A stretch of DNA of 64,000 nt from Zeugodacus cucurbitae (lineage: Eukaryota > Arthropoda > Insecta > Diptera > Tephritidae). The stretch's first letter is position 1; each line of letters starts with the position of its first letter. Positions 25,501 through 40,500 of the stretch are shown here, piece by piece. Location of the stretch: positions 29,841,501 through 29,905,500 of the forward strand of contig NC_071667.1 of NCBI RefSeq assembly GCF_028554725.1, read 5' to 3'. Below the pieces are notes generated by a model. The model saw only the letters and a program-made list of their open reading frames with translations. It searched no databases and had not been told where the DNA came from. Position numbers and translations under genes: made by a program.

Positions 25501-28500
25501 TAGGGTTATGTTTTACACATGAATATATGAAATTATTTGTGTTACTATTTTAGTACTCACCTGGTTGATGAGTAGTTGCTGATACCGAAGAGCGGCAACA
25601 GTGACATCACAATGGAATATACCCAACCGGCGGCCATAATAAAGCAGGCAGCTCGAAGCTTAATGCGTTTATTCAAGTGCATCGCATGCGTAATCGCCAT
25701 CCAACGTTCGATGGTAATGACTGTCAGAGTGAAGACCGACAAGTGACTGGCGAAAACTGTTAGGAAGCCAGCAACCTTACATCCGGCGCCTGCAACGAAT
25801 GTGTCACTTAATTAGAATGTTTGCATGATGCCACGAAGACCTTACGAAACATAAATATTTTTCTTTTGCGAATATTCGTGAGAGGATTATGAATATGTAG
25901 AAGAGATTATTACACTTTAGCGGATTTAGCTACTGTAAGCTCATGTCAAAGCGTGAAAACGGAAAGGCCGATTAGATAAACAGAAACAAATAATTCAATA
26001 GGATAGTGACTAAAAAATAAAATGCTCCAAATGTTGTGTAAGGTATAACCAAATAGCACGAGAGTTAATGACGACATGTGGGGCAGTAATTACGATGAAC
26101 TTAAAATAGCTGCCTACTAAACCTGGAGGGCACATATGAACCACATATACCTACCATATTGCCAATCATAGGCGTAATTAAAATAAGCACCCATGGAATG
26201 TGCATCAATAGCGGCTATCAACAGCAAATACAACCCCAAACACAAATCCGCAAAGGCCAAGTGACCCATTAGGAAACGTGGCACGGATGGATTTTCTGAT
26301 CTGAGCGATGGGAAAAAGTAAGTATTAGTATATGTATGCATGTGTAAGTTTGTATTTTTACACACAGGCCAAAAAAAGTAGAATTTATAAACAAACAGCT
26401 CACTCACCTTATAGAAATAAATACAACGAGCACAGCGACATTGCCAACCACAGCCAAAGTTACAACAATCCATACGGAAATACGTAACCACTGATAGCCC
26501 ATAACATCTTCGCAAGGATTGAGTGCGTTTGCCATGGGATAACACTCCACAACATGTTTTCTAATGAAATAACAGTAGAAGTTAAAATCTGAGTACTAAA
26601 CATTATAGCAAACTCTTTAAACATCAAGCGTCTTGAATAATAACGTTATAACGACGGCCAAAGTATTAAATGGAATTTTTCGAAATTTAAAGGATATTGA
26701 ATTCACTCAGTTTAAATGCAACTTGGAATTTATAAGATATCTTTTTAACAGTGTCAACACATTTATCTTGTATATCTCTTATGCCCACTAAGATATAATT
26801 TAAAAAATCGGACGATGCGAACTAGTTCAATACACTCCTTAAATTTTCTGAAATACTAAAGCTATGTATATCAACTGAACTTACTAGAGACACTTCACTT
26901 TGGCACTTTATCATACAAGAAACAAAATGGATTAAATATCCATATATAATAATATAATAAACACGTTCACCCCTCATATAAAGATTGTTTTGAAAACTAT
27001 TAAAATTACACTTTAATATAGATGATATCGGTTATAGATATTTTTAATTCCCATATAATGCAATTTTATATTCCTACTGATTCTTTCACTTTACAAAATA
27101 TATACATACTAGGGCTCTTACAATTATTCGATTAACCTGAAAACCGATTATTCGAATATCCGGTTTGTAACCGTTCGTACGATTATTAACTGGTTAGTAC
27201 TATTCGATTAGTGGCAATGTTCCGACTATTCGAATAATCGCTCTACTACGGTTATTCGAATAGTTGTTCCGCTGCGACTATTCGAATAGTGGGAGCATTT
27301 GAATAAATGAAAATTGTTTGAAATCCAAGCAGCCTTTAATTTTTGTTTGTTTTTATTTGTGAAAATGTCAATTGTTCGCATTTTTCATGAGTCTCATATT
27401 TTTCAATAAACATAGAAATTTAATGAACTTTCACTATTCGAATAGTCGACAACGAACGGTTAACCTAATAGTCGAAAATGAGCGGTTAATCGAATAGTCA
27501 ATGACTGACGATTATCCGAATAGTGCAAACCGAATATTATTATTCAGTTAATTCGGTTCGTCGATTAGTCGAATACCAAGAGCTCTAATACATACATATA
27601 AGGTTGTCAAATATCTCCCTTCCGCCTTTTTGTCTTTTGAATTTCACGGCTTTGTGTAACGGCTCGTATCTGGCAATACTATATGTACATCTTTTAAAGG
27701 TCTTGACATAACCTACAAAACGGCACTATGCATGATTAGTTTAGATATTGCGTTCAACAGTTATAGACGTGTAAACATGGAGTTCACTAACGCCAAAATA
27801 AAGAAACGTTCCGTGAGGTTAATTGTGTTTTGGGGGATGGTACTCTATCACTTCGAACTGCGGAGGAAATGGTTTTGACGATTCAGAGCGGGTGAAAATG
27901 ACACCATGGATTAGCGAGCCGACGGAAGACCTCTGACGACGAATACCGATCAAATCATGGAAAACATCGAGTTAGACCGACATGTGGCATCTTGTGACAT
28001 CGCCCAGGAGATGGGAGTTAGCCACCAAACCATTTTAATCCATCTGAAGTAGGCTGGATACACAAAAAAACTTGATGTTTGGGTGCCGCATGATTTGACC
28101 TTCTGGACCGAATCAACGCCTGCGATATGCTGCTAAAACGGAACGAATTCGACCCATTTTTGAAGAGGATGGTGACTGGCAACGAAAAATGGATCACCTA
28201 CGACAATATCAAGCGAAAACGGTCGTGGTCGAAGGAATCGTCCCAAACAGTGGCCAAGCCGGGATTGACGGCCAGGAAGGTTTTCTGTGTGTTTGGTGGG
28301 TTTAGAAGAGAATCATCCACTATGAGCTGTTACCATATGGTCAGATACTTAATTCGACCATCTACTGGAAGGGTGTAGTGTTCCACCAGGACAACGTCAG
28401 ACTTCGTTGTTGACTCGTCAGAAACTCCGGGAGCTCGGATGGGAGGTTTTATGCATCCACCATATAGCCCGGACGTAACGCCAAGTGAATACCACCTGTT

Positions 28501-31500
28501 CCTGTCCTTGGCGAACGCGCCCCCTCCTACGAGGTATTATGAAGTTGTGGTCTAGATGGAAACAGATTATCGAACAAAACGGCGCATATTTGAACTAAAT
28601 CTGAATCACTATAACACTTTTTATAAAGCATTGAATGAGCATTGAAAAAGCGGAAAGGAGACATTTGCCAACCTAATATATTCAATAAGGTTCAGTCTTA
28701 CCTAAATGTAAAATTTCCACAATACTCATCGGTTTGAATGACATCAGGATTTATAGTGATTACCGAGTGAAATGTGCCAAATTCTTCAGCGAAGTAGTCG
28801 TTCATGGTTTCAGCTTCGTTCTCCTTATTGTTTACAACAAAATCGGTCCGGGCTAAACTGCTGTTGTAAGTCAATAAAAATTAAAGTAGATTTTAAATAT
28901 TTATGGTATATTGGTAAAATTAAAATAATAATAAAAATAAAGATATGAAGTGAGAAATTATGAAAATTTTTCTGGATATTATCTAGTCCACCTCTCCGTA
29001 AATATGTAAAAATTTCAGTTTCGGAATCTGAGACTAAAAAAATACAATAAAGTCACTTTTTGGACAGTTTTGGTTAAAATTAGATAAAAGGTTTGAATCC
29101 TGTGATTAAAATTTAACATTTTTTCGGAAGTCTTCAAATCGTTAGATTCCAGCGTCTATAATTGGAGTGTTTGGTTTCACCCTAAAGGTGCTTTAATATC
29201 AGACAAATACGTAACTTATATGTTTATAGGAATCAAAAACGAGATTTGAAACACTAATTTCAAGATATGTTAAGACCGATAGAGCAAAGTTTGTACCAAA
29301 AAAATATTATGAAATTCATCGTTTGTAAAATCGTTTCTTGTCTTTATTATTTGTCGTAAGGTTAACAAAGAGTCACATTTATAGATATAGAAATAGTTCA
29401 TTGTATTTACCTGTAAAAAACTCCTCCAGCATATGGTGGACTCATACCACCCCCACTGGCGCCCCAACTACGGCCATCATAATCATTTTCAGTCTCTTTT
29501 GCTCTCATCTTATCTACGCTGTCATTGATTCCACTTCCAGTTGTCATCTCCAAAAAATCGCCGCTGTCATTGCCATTGTCATTCTTTTTGCAACGCTGCT
29601 GCCACTTTTCAATTTCTTTCATTCTTTCAGCATGTCGCTGGGGATCGTGACGCGAGGGGAATATGAATGCACAGCAGTGGAAGGAATGTGTCAGAAATGC
29701 TCTTTGTAAATTCTACGGAAATTGCGCGTAAGAAAAACATTGATGATAACATAAGTACACAATGGCGCGAGAAACACACATGAAGACAGTGCAAGATTGC
29801 GAAAAGCAAAACACGCTCACCTTAAAATTATATATGGATGGAATAGTTTTGAGTGTTTGTACATCTTCAATGCGCAATTCCTCAATGTCCTGCAAGCCCG
29901 CCGACGGTAAACTCACCAATGAAGTGCCAGATAGGTCTCTTAGGAGCGAAAATTAGTAAAGAATTTTAGAATTATATAAGAAAATAAGTCCATCAGAAGC
30001 AATATAAAACAGCGCAATTTATGGCAACTTAACATTCTGGAACATCTATGCATTCTTATATTGCTATAGATCACTTTATATTAATTCTTAATTTAATTTT
30101 GCGTTATAGATTTGAATTTACTATGGAGGGCCAAAGCAAGCAACCTAGATCAAAAAATAAATATTTTTCTGCAATATGTACTTACAATACATGTATGCTA
30201 ATCCCATTAAAAGCATTTGGATGGACTTCCTTCAAAACTCTGTTTTGTCGTAAAGTACTGAAACCATAAATACGGCAAATATAATTTCTGTGATTAAGAA
30301 AACTAAATGTTTGTTGATGGAATATTGATAAAAAGTAATCAGATAAGAAACTATGTGTGTATAAAACACAATTCATAAATTTTTTGTTTTTATATTCCCG
30401 CTCCCTACTAAGTTTTTTGTGCATATCTCGTAAACTACTAAAGATATATCAACCAAGCTATCTAGAGTCGTTTCTTTTAGGTTCTACCTTATATAGTCCA
30501 AAAATGGAAATCGGATTATTACCACGCACTCCTCCCATACAAAGGTTATGTTGAAAACTACTAAAAATGTTTTAATTCAGTAAGGGAAAACACTAGATAC
30601 CTTAAATTTCATTATAAAGAAGGTACGGAAGAGCTGCACTCAAATTGGTATACAAAATTTTAATTGGGCGTGGCTCCGCCCACTTATGGGTCAAAAACCA
30701 TCTCTTCGAAGCTACTCGAAATTCGGTTTGTGATATTTTCCTTGCATCCACGCCTACTTCCTATATACCAGAGCTTTGAAGTCGATCTGAATTGTTTATT
30801 TTACATGAAGTAGGCACTAACGAACAAATCGGAACAGAACTTTGCATAAATACTGCATTTATAGTGTGGCTTCGCTCTTCTAAAAATCGTCGAAGCCGGA
30901 CCATAAGTTTTCAAGGGCTCATATATCGAACATGTGGACGTCAGTGCTTCTAACTTTTTTAACAAAAATATAGATAGGTCTCTCAGATATTTCGAAGAAA
31001 TTCAGATTTTTCTTTTAATAATATGTGCCTAAAAGACGTTGAATCGGGTCATAACTTCACCTAACTCCCATATACCTAATATTTCCAACTTTCAATGGAC
31101 TTTATGCCATATATAGGGTGATTTTTTAAGAGCTTGATAACTTTGCATACTGATAACGCAAAAAAATCTCATCGGTTCTTTATTTGAAACGTTAGATTGG
31201 TTCATGACATTTACTTTTTGAAGATAATTTCATTTAAATGTTGACCGCGGCTGCGTCTTAGGTGGTCCATTCGGAAAGTCCAATTTTGGGCAACTTTTTC
31301 GAGCATTTCGGCCGGAATAGCCCGAATTTCTTCGGAAATGTTGTCTTCCAAAGCTGGAATAGTTGCTGGCTTATTTCTGTAGACTTTAGACTTGACGTAG
31401 CCCCACAAAAAATAGTCTAAAGGCGTTAAATCGCATGATCTTGGTGGCCAACTTACGGGTCCATTTCTTGAGATGAATTGTTCTCCGAAGTTTTCCCTCA

Positions 31501-34500
31501 AAATGGCCATAGAATCGCGAGCTGTGTGGCATGTAGCGCCATCTTGTTGAAACCACATGTCAACCAAGTTCAGTTCTTCCATTTTTGGCAACAAAAAGTT
31601 TGTTAGCATCGAACGATAGCGATCGCCATTCACCGTAACGTTGCGTCCAACAGCATCTTTGAAAAAATACGGTCCAATGATTCCACCAGCGTACAAACCA
31701 CACCAAACAGTGCATTTTTCGGGATGCATGGGCAGTTCTTGAACGGCTTCTGGTTGCTCTTCACCCCAAATGCGGCAATTTTGCTTATTTACGTAGCCAT
31801 TCAACCAGAAATGAGCCTCATCGCTGAACAAAATTTGTCGATAAAAAAGCGGATTTTCTGCCAACTTTTCTAGGGCCCATTCACTGAAAATTCGACGTTG
31901 TGGCAGATCGTTCGGCTTCAGTTCTTGCACGAGCTGTATTTTATACGGTTTTACACCAAGATCTTTGCGTAAAATCTTCCATGTGGTCGAATAACACAAA
32001 CCCAATTGCTGCGAACGGCGACGAATCGACATTTCACGGTCTTCAGCCACACTCTCAGAAACAGACGCAATATTCTCTTCTGTACGCACTGTACGCATTC
32101 GTGTGGTTGGTTTAATGTCCAATAAAGTAAACTGAGTGCGAAACTTGGTCACAATCGCATTAATTGTTTGCTCACTTGGTCGATTATGTAGACCATAAAT
32201 CGGACGTAAAGCGCGAAACACATTTCGAACCGAACACTGATTTTGGTAATAAAATTCAATGATTTGCAAGCGTTGCTCGTTAGTAAGTCTATTCATGATG
32301 AAATGTCAAAGCATACTGAGCATCTTTCTCTTTGACACCATGTCTGAAATCCCACGTGATCTGTCAAATACTAATGCATGAAAATCCTAACCTCAAAAAA
32401 ATCACCCGTTATATGAGGAATATGTGTGTCAAATTGTGTGTTATATTAATAAAATTAAATAAATAAATTACGAGAGTAGAAAATGTTCGGTTACACCCGA
32501 ACTTAGCCCTTCCTTACTTGTTAATGTTTAATTTTCTATATCTTACTCTTTCAAAATCAATTATTTCGTAAAATACTTACAGTTTCGCGATTTGAGAGCC
32601 ATTAAATGCGGAATCGTCGATATAACTTATCTCGTTATTTGCTAAAATTCTAAGAAAATATTTGCATATTATATAAAAATTAAAGTGATTTCGATGCTAA
32701 TATTACAACTACAAACAAGGACTATACTTACAGCTGATCAGTCTTAACATTGATGGAATTCTTATCGATTCGAGTGATTTCATTGTTGTCGAGATCACTG
32801 AAAATATTTGGGATAACAAAATAAAATATTTAGATAAATATTGCATTTTATACATTTCCATATATACTCACATCATTTGTAAAATGTTGGCCGGTGGAAT
32901 GTGCCGCAAGTCCGGCACCCTTATTAGACCACTGTTTATAATACGTCTGAAAATTTTTTAACAAATGTTTCATAAATACGAGGAGGTATTTGTACGTTTA
33001 TATAAACAAATTTTCTTTTGTTTCTTTATGTATATATAATATCATGGGTTATAGCGAAACACCTCTCCATGTCAACAATATTCGCACGATGTATTGCATT
33101 AGTGAGATAAAGCAATATATTATTTACCCTTGCCACAACCCACCTTGCAACGGCGACCGCAAAAATTCGTGGTTTGTATTACAAGCTAATCAAACTCTAA
33201 TAAAGTAAATATAGCGTTTAATTTTTGTAATGACTAGATTTACGCACATATATGGAATGTATTTATATTTCTATTTTACTGGATTTATGTGTATGTATTT
33301 ATGATATTTATATTTATATATTATACTTGTAGGCTCTTCTCAACTATTAAAAAAAATATAACAGCACTTTTATTGTGTGGTCACGCTTGTCAACTTCATT
33401 ATGTTTCGTCGACTAATTTGAGTTAGTGTGTGTGAACATACAATAAATAGCTGATACTATTTTTTACGTGAGGCTAGCTTGCGTAGTAGTTCCGGTTTTG
33501 GTCGCTTTTAATATGGAGCTTTTTGTCCAGTTCAACTGTTTTTTTTATTTGCGGACACCACTTGACCCGTAAGTCTCCTGCTACTTATTCCTGGTCCTAT
33601 CTTCAAGGCTTCTTCTACTTCCTAGTTGCCGTAAAAAAACTATATTATTTCCCTCTGATTTTAAAAGTCTTAACGGCATGCAGTTCATTTTAAGCTCGGC
33701 TTTAAGTTGATTTGTAACAATTCATGGATTATATATATAAACAAAAACATTTGCTTAAATGTCCTACCTGGAAGCCTGAAAATATTTTTATACAACTTGT
33801 TTGCCTGTTGGTTAGTCGCTGACTTATTGAATTTGATGGGGGCAAAAAAATCAACACATCGAATTTATAAATATCAATACTCGTATAACAGCAAGTTTGT
33901 CTCTTCGTTTTTGCGTTCGGAACAAAGCACTGATTTGTGCATAAACTTACATACATATATATGTAGTGGGAGAAGTAGGTTCTCAAGTCTGCCGCTGACA
34001 TTTTCATTGCACTCAGCGGCACGTACCTGACAAATTGTCAAGGATACACTCACCTGGAGTTAAGAGGATTACTGGGGGAGAGGATTTCATAGTCTGAATG
34101 TCAAACGAATTTTTTGATTTAACATTATTTTTGCGTGAATTCATTGAAATACCAATCGACCCATTTTAGATTGAAATAGGATTTGTGAAGAAATGTTGTT
34201 TTCTATTTATTATATTTCATATGAATACTTGACGTTTGTTGTATCAGCGACAAGTGGAGATACCAATAAGCCTTAAGCTGTCTTCGTCCATGGATCTTTA
34301 TACGTATTATTATATATTATATGTGGAACTTCTTTAAGTCTTCTTAGCATATTTTGTTCGATAAACTAAAATTCTGCCTTGAGTTATGGAGAACTTCAAG
34401 TTATGAAGTTGGAGTTATGGAAGGAAATTTGTATGAAATTTGATCTCTAAACGCTATTGCCAATTCAAGTGTTCGAGTTATGGAGATCTTCGAGTTATGG

Positions 34501-37500
34501 AAGTTCCAATGTATTTATTTACGTTAGGTGTTACCAGCATTCCTTATTGGTGTTATCCGAATTAGACTATAATCTGTTTGTGATTTCAATTGTATGTTAT
34601 TGACCTTTAAATTTACTCACATTATTTTAATGGTATCCGAAATACCACGGAATACATCATGTGCCAGTGTCAACAACTTCGGAGCATTTGAAATGTAGCT
34701 GAAAATATAATAAATTAACTTTCTTTACTAAATTCGATTTGAAATATAATACCTAAACATATTATTACACAAAAAGTGCTTATATCAAATAATTTGAAGT
34801 CCCTATAATTTTAAACGAATCACTCACTATTCAATAATACGTATTAAAATATTTGAACGATTCAAGCAAGCATCGCATGCATTAAAGTTACTCAAACAAA
34901 AGACTTAAGACTTGATAAATGTATTCCAGAAAACGTATTCCAGGAACTAGAACCAAACATTTGAATTTTTCAGAACAAAAAATATTGTTTGGAAAATATC
35001 TTCTTTTCGTTTTTTGCTATTTATTCAATACTTTATAAAAAGTAACACTTTTATTTATCGGATTTAGTTCAAATATGCGCCGTTTCGTTCGATCTAGAGG
35101 GAAACTTCATAATACCGTCCTCGTAGAAGCCCCCTCCTTATTTGCGAAAAACTTGGACATCCACTTTTCACAAGCCTCTTTACACCATCAAGGCTATGTC
35201 CGGGCTATATGGATGATACGATAAAAACTGCCATCCGAGTTCCGGTAGCTTCTGACGAGTCATCAACGAAGTGTGTGGTCTGGCGTGGTGCTGGTGGAAT
35301 ACTACACTATTCCTGTTAGCTAATTCTTGACGCTTCTGGCCGATCGCCTGCTTCAAGCGGTCCAGTTGTTCACAGTAAATGGTAGAATTAAGCATCTGGC
35401 CATATGGGAGCAGCTCATAGTGGATGATTCCCTTCCAATTCCACCAAACACACAGCAAAACCTTCCTGGCCGCTAATCCCGACTTGACCCCTGTTTGGGA
35501 CGATTCACCGGTATTCGACCATGACCGTTTTCGCTTGATATTGTCGTATGTGATCAATTTTTCGTCGCCAGTCACCATCCGCTGTTCGTTCCGTTTCAGC
35601 AGCATATCGTAGGCGTTTATTTAGTCCAGAAGGCTTTTTTGCGTCAAATCATGCGGGACCCAAACATCAAGTTTTTTTGTGTATCCAGCCTACTTCAGAT
35701 GGATTAAAATGGTTTGGTGACTAACTCCCATCTCCTGGGCGATGTCACAAGATGTCACATGCCGGTCTAACTCGATGTTTTTCATGATTTGATCGGTATT
35801 CGTCGTCACAGGTCTTCCGCCGGCTCGCTTATCGATGGTGTCGTTTTCACCCGCTCTAAATCGTCGAAACCATTCTTCCGCAGTTCGAAGTGATATAGTA
35901 CCATCTTCCAAAACACCATTAACCTCACGCAACGTTTCTCTAGCGGATTTTCCTTTAACGAAGGAAAACTTTGAAATAGCGCGAATTTCGGCATTGGTGA
36001 ACTCCATATTTACACGGCTATAACTGTTGAACGCAATATTAAATCATGAATAGCGTCGTTTTGTAGATTATGTCAATACCTTTCAAAGATGTATAGTATT
36101 GCCAGATACGATCTTTGTAGCGCTTTATACATAGATGCGAAATTAAAAGACAAAAAGGCGAAATGAGATATTTGCCAACCTAATATTTCATACTACCTTA
36201 GCTTGATTTTAAACGGCTATTTGCAATTAAATATAGAGTATTACCATATTACAAATGTACTACTCACATAGTTCGCAGCAGCTTAAGTCCGTCGAATGCG
36301 CCATCCTCGATGCACTCCAGATGTTGCAAGTCCTTTAGAATACTGTTTGTATTGCAATTGCGACCAGCAAACCAGCATAAAATAGAATAAAGTGAAATCA
36401 GGTTCACGGTTTTTGTTGTCTCAATTTTCCTACTTACAAATCCTGCAATGAACCAGCATACTTCTTTAGACCAGTGGTACGAACGCGCGGCAAGCCCGCC
36501 GACGCGATGCTAAGCCTCTGCACCGGCACGGTGAGTGTCTGTGGCACTCGCATCAACGCTTCACCCACACAGTGGCACTCGATTTCATCCTGCAATATGA
36601 AAATAAAAATTCCAGGTACTTGTAAAGTGTTTTTTTAAATACAGTTAATCGTTGCAATATGCTTCTATACAGCAAATTGCCAAAGTGCTTGTGGAAATAC
36701 TTTGGTAATGTTTACTTAATTATAAAAATTCTTCCTCCGGCGCGTGTGCAAATGAATGATCAGCATGCAGAAAGGAGAATAAATGAGTAAACAAATAACT
36801 TAATAGGAAGTGTCATGTGTACAGAGGAATATCTATTCTGGTAAGACAGCGCTTTGATTACCATCATGTAATTACCAAATGCATTAAAAACCCCTGTTGA
36901 AACCTGCCCGTTTCCGGCGTTTCCAGAGATTAATAAAATAAACTACACGAAGACATTGGAGACTAGCCGTTCCTTTAGAATAATAATTAAACATTTATAA
37001 ACTTTTTACAATCCTAGAGGCCTCAAGCCTCAATATGGCTTAACGCTTTCATTAAGTCACACTTGCTTCATATGTGTTTGAACGCTCGACAATGAAGTAA
37101 CCAATCTAAGTGCTTAAGTACATGTTAGCAATGCGAAAGTATCATAAAACCGATTAAAAACGCTTAACAAACTCAGTTTAGTCCATTAATTTCTAATTAT
37201 AGGATGCATCATTACGTTCATTGCACTGCAATAGAAGATATGCGTTTGCCGTCCAATATTCCACAGCATCTCATTTGTTGCACCATTAATGTATTTGTAA
37301 TGCTTGAAATCTATTTGCAATGAAGACATTAGTTAATTGTTGGAAGACACATTAGTAATTGAATTCAATTTCTCTATTAATTGGCGGTGGTGTATGCAGC
37401 TCATTAAATACACATCGATGCGCGAAACTAAACTGAGGATGCCGAACATCAGGGTGGCTTTTATTCTTGAAATTATGGGAAATTTTACAATTTCTGGTAA

Positions 37501-40500
37501 CTGGTTGTGTGAATTCTAAAAGAGCAGGTTTGGAATTTTTTAATAAAACTGCAAAACTACCACAAGAATTCGATTATAGAATAGTCATAGTCATAGAAAG
37601 CCTCATTACATTACAAATATCTCCCTTCCGCTTTTTTGCCCTTTATTCAATGCTTTATATAAAGTGTTACAGTGATCGGATTTCAAATATGCGTAATTTC
37701 GTTCGATAATCTGTTTCCATCTAGACGGCAACTTCATAATACCCCCCTCGTAGAAGCCTCCTTCCTTATTTGCGGAGAACTCGGACAGCCACTTTTCACT
37801 AGCCTCTTTTGAATTCACCTTTACACCAAGAAGGGCTTTCGGTGGTAGTCATCAACGAAGTATGTGGTCTGGCGTTGTCCTGGTGGAACACAACACCCTT
37901 CCTGTTGGTCAATTCTGGACGCTTCTGGTCGATCGCCTATTTCAAGCGTCAATTGTTCGCAGTAGATGGTAGAATTATTTACCTCATTGTGATATAGGTG
38001 ATTCCCTTTCAATCCCACCAAACACACAACAAAACCTTCCTGGCCGTCAATCACGGCTTGGCCACTGTTTGGGCGACCACGACAGTTTTCACTTGATATT
38101 GTCGTATGTGATCTATTTTTGTCGCCAGTCACCATCCGCTTTAAAAATGGGTCAAGTTCGTTTCGTTTCAACGCATATCGCAGGCATTGATTCGGTCCAG
38201 AAGGTCTTTTTGCTTCAAATCATGCGGCACCCAAGCCGCAAGCTTTTTTGTGTATTCAGCCTTCTGCAGATGGTTTAAAATGGTTTGGTGACTAACTCCC
38301 ATCTCCTGGGCGATGTCACAAGACGCTACATGCCGGTCTAACTCGTCACAGGTCTTCCGCCTGCTGGCTTATCCATGGTGTCGTTTTCACCCGCTCTGAA
38401 TCGTCGAAACCATTCCTCCGCAGTTCGTATAGATATAGTACCATCACCCAAAACAGCATTAAGCTCACGGAACGTTTCTCTACCGGATTGCTTTTAAGGA
38501 AGGAAAACTTTAAAATAGCGGGAGTTTCGGCGTTAGTAAACTCCATGTTAACACATCTATTGTTGTTTAACGCAATATCCAAACTAATCCTGTATAGCGT
38601 CGTTTTGTAGATTATGACAAGAACCTTCAAAGGTGTATAGTATTTCCAGATACGAGCTTTGTAGCGCTTTAGGAAAGGAAGGAAAATATTTGCCAACCAA
38701 TATTTCCATAAAAGTTCATACTCTCTTCTTAATCTGCCACAATAATCATAAATTCAAAAATTCCTTGCATTTATTCCCATACGATTCACCCTAGTATAAC
38801 GTTAAAAACTCCGACGTATATGTACATGCCAATAGAGCTAATTGCTTCAGGTGTTGTTCCATTGAAATATCTCACTACACATGTTTAAACTTTTCGATCG
38901 CCGTTAACCGAGAGTGCCGGGGCAAATATCCATTTCACTGAAAGACACTTATACAAAGTTTTCCTCTTAGAATTTCCCGCGCATACTAGAGCATACTGAC
39001 AATTTGATAACTGTCGTCTGTAATAAAATTATCGCTTACATTTCGCTCAACCGCAACAAATGAAAGTGTCAAGCTTAGTCCGCCTCTTCCTTTGCCATGG
39101 ACTCAGTATGCTGGTTACAAGGCTGCCACCAACAAGTTTTATGATTGCACTCGCCCCACAAATGCGCACGAAAATTGGCGCCAGCAAATACCAACGCCCT
39201 TGGAGCGAAGCAGATTGAATGAAGGCAATTGGCAAACACTAATGGGCTGTGGTAAAGGTCAAATTGTTGGTTGCTTTTGATGTGTTCAATTTTCTTATTT
39301 TTTCGATTTTACTTCAGATAGTGTTTGCACGCTTCCACTGATGAGGACAGTCGTGACAGGAGGTGGGAGGCAAACTGGACTCTTAAATTATGTGATTTCC
39401 CTCACTTTTATAGACCTAATGCTTTGATGTTGGTACATTTAGTTGTATTGTAGACAGTAAAGTAAACGAAAGTGGTTTATGTGCATACAACACTTATATT
39501 AACTCGTGGTGTCGACTATTCAAAATATTGTAAAAAATAATTCGAATGTTGCCCCATTTCATTCTCCAGTCATTCGTACATTTTTAAGTTCTCCAACTTG
39601 GTAGATGGTTTTAGTACAATTTGTATTTTTTGAATATTCTCGATACATTTCATTACCATTTCGGGATTCTTTTTTATCTATATATACTTCACAACAACAC
39701 TAACCAATCATTTGCGCAGAGCAACGTTTCCCCCTTTGTTATTATATTTTATAAGACATAAGACATTCGGTTCCTCCTTCGCACGTAATTTTCAGCCAAT
39801 TTAGCAGAAGTTTTGTTCTAAACTTAGATAATTGCGGTGCAAAGGCAATTAGCACAAACAGTCAAAACTTCACTTATGAATAATGCGCTTGGGAATTATC
39901 CAAAACAAGAGAGATTTTCGACTTATAAAGGTTTTCAAAAATAGTGCTAAAAAGTTTTTTAAATAAAATAAAAATGGTTTGGGATATTAACGAAATTCTT
40001 TATTCCTGTGAAAGTACCTTCGATGCAATTATGTATATAACTCGATATATTTTGCATGGCCACCACGGGGACGCTTGCAGAAGTGCAGACACAGAACCAA
40101 ATTTTCGACGGTATTCAAGCATAAATCGGCCGATACTGCTGAAATGTCACGTTCGATATCCGTAAGTAGTTCATCAACTCCACAGAAAATAGTCTAATGG
40201 CGTCAAATCGCACGACCAAGGCGGCTAATTGACTAGGCCATTTCGTGAGATAACACGTTCACCAAACTTGGTTTTCAATAAATCGATTGTGACATTCCCG
40301 TGTGGTTTGTGGTGCCGTCCTGTTGGAACCACATATTGTCCAAGTCCATAACATGACGTGCTAGTCTTGATTATCACGGAAGTAGTACGGGCCAATGACG
40401 CCGCCGGCCCATAAATCGTATCTGACCGTAATTCTTTTGGGATGGAATGGTGACTCATGGAGTACGTGTGGATTGCTGCCTGACCAATAACGCATATATA

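Noticed and set aside
26117..26545. Single 142-codon frame across receptor exons 11-12
   Set aside because: It reads through the 107-bp intron in a frame that is wrong for exon 11; splicing gives the conserved receptor sequence instead.
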